From positions 1-8,450 of the forward strand of contig JAICQE010000180.1 in the NCBI GenBank assembly GCA_025938035.1: a stretch of 8,450 bases of DNA. Reading direction: 5' to 3'. Positions 5,577 through 8,450 of the stretch are shown piece after piece; position 1 is the first letter of the stretch; every line of letters begins with the position of its first letter. Position numbers and translations under genes: made by a program. Source of the DNA: Vicinamibacteria bacterium (GTDB lineage: Bacteria; Acidobacteriota; Vicinamibacteria; Vicinamibacterales; UBA2999). The notes under the pieces were generated by a model. The model was given only the letters and a program-made list of their open reading frames with translations, searched no databases and was not told where the DNA came from.

Positions 5577-6403
5577 TTGTCGGTAGGGCGGGCGATGCTG
5601 TCGACGATCAGCACTTCCATCGGCACGTCCTCCGGCTGAAGGCGTAAGCCGAGTTGTTCCTGGAGCGCCGTAAAAACAGACACACGGTCTGACGCATCTG
5701 CCGGATCGGGGACGTCCGGCGCCGCGTATTCAACGTCGACATCAAATCGGCCGGTGAGGCCGGTTCTGTCGATCACCGGCCGATTGAGCAGAGAGGCGAG
5801 GGCGTTCGCGACGGATCCGATGCGCATGCCGCTGAACCAGATCCGATTTCTCCCGGATACACCGTTGCACAACGGCGCGCCCGGTGCCTTGGTGGCTCTC
5901 GCTTTCTCCACGGCCTCCGCATCGTCACAGTTGACGGCCGCGGGTTTGAGGCGCGGTCCCGGCCTGCCGTCCGGATGGAGCATGGTGAGCACGTACGACG
6001 GCACCTGCCTGACTTCCGTATGCGATCGCATTGCGAACCGATCCCGCAGCAGCGCCTGGAGGAGAACGCGCACATCCTTCAGTTCGCCGGTGGTCTTCGC
6101 GACGACGTCGTAACGTTCGTCGGACGTCCAGGCGGGAAGGCCGACGATCCGGCCAAAGTTGAACGTGTCGTACGCGATGCCGACGAGGTCGCGCGGCCGC
6201 GCCGCAGTGACAACGAACCCGTCTGGTCGCCGGCCTTGTCCGCCGATCGGTCGGGCGTCGGGCGTCGTATTCTGCCGGATCGACGCCTCATAGGCCGGAA
6301 CGTCTGGCCGCGCCGATTGTGCAGCCTGGTCTGCGTCAAGGGTTCCGAGGGCAACGACGGCGGCGAGCCCGACGGCAAGTGACGTTCGTGCGGCGCGCGG
6401 CAC
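5573..6403 (-). CDS. TIGR03435 family protein (single-domain form)
   Basis: The protein has 276 residues and a GTG start; no in-frame ATG lies upstream and no ribosome site is obvious. Residues about 5-28 look like a signal peptide (RTSLAVGLAAVVALG, then an Ala-rich cleavage area). The TIGR03435 domain fills the rest: YEASIRQN (38-45), GFVVTAARPRDLVGIAYDTF, a GLPAW motif then ERYDVVAK, RDRFAMRSHTEVRQVPSYVL, NRPVIDRTGLTGRFDVDVEY, and the closing LQEQLGLRLQ then VLIVDSIARPTDN. It lacks the lipocalin-like domain of the paralogue at 2558-3682. Two cysteines, C159 and C179, flank a variable insertion and could form a disulfide in the periplasm. The stop codon overlaps that of the convergent dehydrogenase gene. 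The family's function is unknown. Confidence 0.87.
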   Translation of the reverse strand: MPRAARTSLAVGLAAVVALGTLDADQAAQSARPDVPAYEASIRQNTTPDARPIGGQGRRPDGFVVTAARPRDLVGIAYDTFNFGRIVGLPAWTSDERYDVVAKTTGELKDVRVLLQALLRDRFAMRSHTEVRQVPSYVLTMLHPDGRPGPRLKPAAVNCDDAEAVEKARATKAPGAPLCNGVSGRNRIWFSGMRIGSVANALASLLNRPVIDRTGLTGRFDVDVEYAAPDVPDPADASDRVSVFTALQEQLGLRLQPEDVPMEVLIVDSIARPTDN

Positions 6404-6499
6404 GTAGTCATAGACGCAGCCAGCGCTTCGGTGGTTGGATGGGTCTCGCCATTGTCTAATAAATCTCCCGCTGCTCCGTTATCTAGATCGGGGACTCGA
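6404..6499. promoter_or_regulatory. Divergent intergenic promoter region
   Basis: This 96-base gap separates the TIGR03435 gene (minus) from the sigma factor gene (plus) and must hold both promoters. An AT-rich patch at about 6451-6465 (containing TTGTCTAATAAAT) stands out from the GC-rich surroundings and is the best place for a promoter core. A second AT-rich stretch, TTATCTAGAT, lies at 6479-6488. I could not assign convincing -35/-10 pairs on either strand. Confidence 0.35.
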
Positions 6500-7075
6500 A
6501 TGAGCCGGATGCCAAACACCCAATGGGTGGTTGACGCGCTCGATCGCCACGAGCGGCCATTGATCCGCTATGCGAAATGGCTGCTCGGCGACGCGGAGAT
6601 GGCCCGGGACGTCGTCCAGGAGACCTTCCTTCGGCTGTGCCGGGAGGACCCGGCGCGAGTGGACGGACATCTGGCGGCATGGCTGTTCACGGTCTGCCGG
6701 AACCTGGCGCTCGACACACGCGAAAAGGCGTCCCGGTCGACGCCGCTCGAAGACGCCGAAGCGCCGGTGGTGTACGACCTCGACGGGCAGCACGACGCGC
6801 GTCAGGCACTCGGCCGCGTCCTCGACGTCCTCGAGACACTCCCCCGCAATCAACGTGAAGTCGTCTACCTCAAGTTTCAGGGTGGCTTGAGCTACAAGGA
6901 AATCGCGGCGATCACTGCACTCTCCACGAGCAACGTGGGCTTCCTTCTTCATAAAGCAGTGCGCGCGATCCGCAGCCACCTGGGCGAGCACCCGACAGGA
7001 GCCGGTTATGACGCGAATCAATCCGAACGATCCGAAGTGGACGGCGTACGTACTCGGCGAGCTCGACAAGGCTGA
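6500..7075 (+). CDS. ECF-type RNA polymerase sigma factor
   Basis: The protein has 191 residues from the ATG at 6500. An alternative ATG lies at 6509, and GGGGA at 6490-6494 could serve as ribosome site. Sigma region 2 covers about 16-78 (LIRYAKWLLGD, then ARDVVQETFLRL, then AAWLFTVCRNLALDT). Region 4 covers about 104-160 (LETLPRNQREVVYLKFQGGLSYKEI in two parts, then STSNVGFLLHKAVRAIRSHL in the DNA-binding helix). Regions 1.2 and 3 are missing, as in ECF sigma factors. It directs RNA polymerase to its own set of promoters. The last 22 residues or so are low in structure and lie in the overlap with the next gene, which suggests translational coupling. The pairing with a downstream membrane vWA protein points to that protein as its regulator (inference). 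Confidence 0.9.
   Translation: MSRMPNTQWVVDALDRHERPLIRYAKWLLGDAEMARDVVQETFLRLCREDPARVDGHLAAWLFTVCRNLALDTREKASRSTPLEDAEAPVVYDLDGQHDARQALGRVLDVLETLPRNQREVVYLKFQGGLSYKEIAAITALSTSNVGFLLHKAVRAIRSHLGEHPTGAGYDANQSERSEVDGVRTRRARQG
6997..7001 (+). promoter_or_regulatory. Ribosome binding site of the vWA gene inside the sigma gene
   Basis: AGGAG lies six bases before the ATG at 7008. It fixes the start of the vWA gene within the 3' end of the sigma factor gene. Confidence 0.75.
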
Positions 7076-8450
7076 ATCCGAGGCGGTCGAGCGCCTCCTC
7101 GAGTCGTCCGACGAAGCGCGCGCGCTGGTCGAGGATCTCAAGGCCGCCTCCGTGGCGCTCGCGGAAGCCTTTGACGAAGCGCCAGCGGACGTTCTGACCG
7201 CGGCGCAACGGGCGTCGATCCGGCAGGCGGCGGATGCACCACGAGCAGGCTGGTTCGCCATGCCGACGATGCGATGGGCTGTGGGCCTGGCGTCGGCGGC
7301 GGTCATCGCGATCGCGGTCTCTGTTGCCGTGCGCATGCCACAGTCCGCACCGCAGATCGGACGCGTTGCCGAAAAGCCAGCGCCGCCTGCCGTCCCCAAC
7401 CCACGTGCGACGGTCCTGCCGGTTCCATCGACCGGCAAATCGACACCGGTTCAGGCGAGCGCGCCGGCGCCTGCTCCGTCGAGCAATATCGTTCCCGAAG
7501 CCGCCGGCGCGGCGGCCACGGCGCCGGTGGAGTCGGTCACGGTGGTTGGTGACGCGCCAGTGGTCGATACGCCGAGCGCTCGTCAATCGGTCCGCCCCCT
7601 CGACAACATCCTCCCCTTGACCCCTGCCCCTGCCGCTGCCCCCGCCCCCGCCCCTGCTGCCGTCGGGGGACGTGGCGGTGGCGGTAGAAGTGGCGGACCT
7701 GTGTTTCGCGGCGGAACCGATGCTCAGAACCAGGGCCGCGTCATGGTGGACGGCCAGGCGGTCGGTATCGGTGGGGGCGTTGCGGGCGGTGTCCCCGGAG
7801 GAGTCCCAGGAGGAGTCGTAGGAGGCATTCCAGGATCAGTTCCAGCAGGAGTTCCAGGAAGAGTGTTGCCGCCCGCGGGCTGGACGGCACCATTGTCGGG
7901 TGGCGTGTCCGACAGCCTCACGCGCGTCCGTCCGAACACCGCGAATGAATCCTACGCGCGGACCGGCGAGAACGCGTTCGTGCGGGCGAGCCAGGAACCG
8001 CTGGCGACCTTTTCCATCGACGTGGATACAGCCTCGTTCTCGAACATCCGGCGGTTCCTCGACCAGAACCAGATGCCGCCGCAGGACGCCGTCCGGATCG
8101 AAGAGATGGTCAACTACTTCACCTACGACTATCCGAATCCGTCGGCTGGGCGCCCCATTGGCGTCAGCATGGCCGTGACCACCGCACCGTGGAACTCGCG
8201 GCATCGTCTGGTGCGCTTCGGCGTCAAGGCGCGCGAGATCGACCGTGGCCGGCGGCCAGCCAGCAACCTCGTGTTCCTGATCGATGTCTCGGGCTCGATG
8301 AACGAGCCGCAGAAGCTGCCGCTGGTCAAGAGCGGTCTGAAACTGCTGGTCGATCAGCTCGGCGAAAACGACAGCGTCTCAATCGTCGTCTATGCCAGCG
8401 CGACCGGCCTGGTTCTTCCGCCGACGCGCGGCGACCGGAAGGAGGTGATC
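7008..8450 (+). CDS. Membrane-anchored YfbK-type von Willebrand factor A protein with anti-sigma-like N-terminus (3' truncated by window end)
   Basis: The frame is open for 481 codons and runs off the window. Residues 1-80 form a small acidic helical domain (WTAYVLGELDKAESEAVERLL, seen in two parts) like the cytoplasmic heads of anti-sigma or sigma-partner proteins, without a zinc-finger motif. A single transmembrane helix spans about 90-108. Then comes a long Pro/Ala/Gly-rich linker (about 109-320). It holds ESVTVVGDAPVVDT (175-188) and RGGTDAQNQGRVMVDGQ (about 234-250), which resemble TonB-receptor plug motifs, and a VPGG-type repeat (257-284). The YfbK N-terminal domain follows (about 322-415, with FSIDVDTASFSNIRRFL and EEMVNYFTYDYP). 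The vWA domain begins near 418 with the metal-site motif D-V-S-G-S-M (426-431) and continues to YASATGLVLPP. The ATG overlaps the sigma gene by 68 bases. The likely topology puts the vWA domain in the periplasm, sensing or binding a partner. The sigma-control role is inference. Confidence 0.87.
   Translation, partial: MTRINPNDPKWTAYVLGELDKAESEAVERLLESSDEARALVEDLKAASVALAEAFDEAPADVLTAAQRASIRQAADAPRAGWFAMPTMRWAVGLASAAVIAIAVSVAVRMPQSAPQIGRVAEKPAPPAVPNPRATVLPVPSTGKSTPVQASAPAPAPSSNIVPEAAGAAATAPVESVTVVGDAPVVDTPSARQSVRPLDNILPLTPAPAAAPAPAPAAVGGRGGGGRSGGPVFRGGTDAQNQGRVMVDGQAVGIGGGVAGGVPGGVPGGVVGGIPGSVPAGVPGRVLPPAGWTAPLSGGVSDSLTRVRPNTANESYARTGENAFVRASQEPLATFSIDVDTASFSNIRRFLDQNQMPPQDAVRIEEMVNYFTYDYPNPSAGRPIGVSMAVTTAPWNSRHRLVRFGVKAREIDRGRRPASNLVFLIDVSGSMNEPQKLPLVKSGLKLLVDQLGENDSVSIVVYASATGLVLPPTRGDRKEVI
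7613..7654 (-). other. G-quadruplex-forming motif (G-runs on the minus strand)
   Basis: Six runs of at least four cytosines on the plus strand (7613-7616, 7621-7624, 7627-7630, 7639-7643, 7645-7649, 7651-7654) give six G-runs on the minus strand, with mostly short gaps of one to four bases and one of eight. This strand is the template for the vWA gene. The codons encode a Pro/Ala linker, so the motif could simply follow from CCC/GCC codon choice. Confidence 0.5.
7776..7859 (+). repeat. Degenerate 12-bp tandem repeat encoding GVPG units
   Basis: Seven 12-base units encode GVAG, GVPG, GVPG, GVVG, GIPG, SVPA and GVPG in the linker of the vWA protein. Units four to seven use A- or T-ending codons (GGA, CCA, GTT, ATT, GTA, TCA), unlike the G/C-ending codons around them. 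Such elastin-like stretches are flexible spacers. Repeat number may vary between strains by slippage. Confidence 0.75.

Noticed and set aside
4913..5647. Plus-strand open frame of 244 codons overlapping the dehydrogenase in another frame
   Set aside because: It is Arg-rich shadow translation; the dehydrogenase frame carries all the family motifs.
6479..7438. Minus-strand open frame of 319 codons opposite the sigma and vWA genes
   Set aside because: It covers two well-supported plus-strand genes and its translation is low in meaningful motifs; it is a shadow of GC-rich codon use.
7620..7870. CRISPR array or mobile-element repeat
   Set aside because: The repeats are short, in frame and coding (Pro/Ala and VPGG linker), with no spacers, inverted ends or transposase.

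Overview
The window is GC-rich and gene-dense and most likely comes from an acidobacterium, probably of the Vicinamibacteria/Solibacter type. The evidence is two paralogues of the TIGR03435 family, which is strongly expanded in Acidobacteriota. Also typical are many Sec-exported proteins with low-complexity Gly/Ala/Pro linkers, and an ECF sigma gene that overlaps a gene for a membrane-anchored von Willebrand (vWA, YfbK-type) protein. The phylum call is inferred from gene content; no rRNA or other marker gene is present.

Layout. (1) Positions 3682 down to 1 on the minus strand hold a tight cluster that reads as one operon. In transcription order it encodes a TIGR03435 protein with an N-terminal lipocalin-like domain, a secreted PQQ-type sugar dehydrogenase homologue, a secreted HExxH metallopeptidase-like protein, and the start of a fourth secreted protein that runs off the window. 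Gaps are 27, 30 and 36 bases. (2) Upstream, also on the minus strand, is a Crp/Fnr-type regulator (3784-4488). (3) Divergent from it on the plus strand is a zinc-independent medium-chain alcohol dehydrogenase/quinone oxidoreductase (4599-5576). A perfect FNR-type palindrome, TTGAT-N4-ATCAA, lies between the two starts. (4) A second TIGR03435 gene (5573-6403, minus) converges on the dehydrogenase so closely that the stop codons overlap. (5) Divergent from it is an ECF sigma factor gene (6500-7075, plus). It overlaps by 68 bases a large gene (7008 to the window end) encoding a short cytoplasmic N-terminus, a transmembrane helix, a long linker and a YfbK-type vWA domain.

How the genes may work together. 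The Crp/Fnr protein has an FNR-like recognition helix (E-x-x-S-R) but no iron-sulfur cysteine cluster. It probably binds the palindrome, controls its own gene and perhaps the dehydrogenase. The sigma factor and the vWA protein look like one signalling unit in which the vWA protein could act as the membrane-bound partner of the sigma factor. The minus-strand operon looks like an export cluster of envelope or periplasmic proteins.

The most interesting points are the FNR box at the divergent promoter, the mosaic linker of the vWA protein (TonB-receptor-plug-like pieces, a VPGG repeat with unusual codon use, and a G-quadruplex motif on the opposite strand), and the altered active-site motifs of the sugar dehydrogenase homologue. 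No RNA genes, CRISPR arrays or mobile elements were seen, and no gene-free stretch exceeds about 110 bases.
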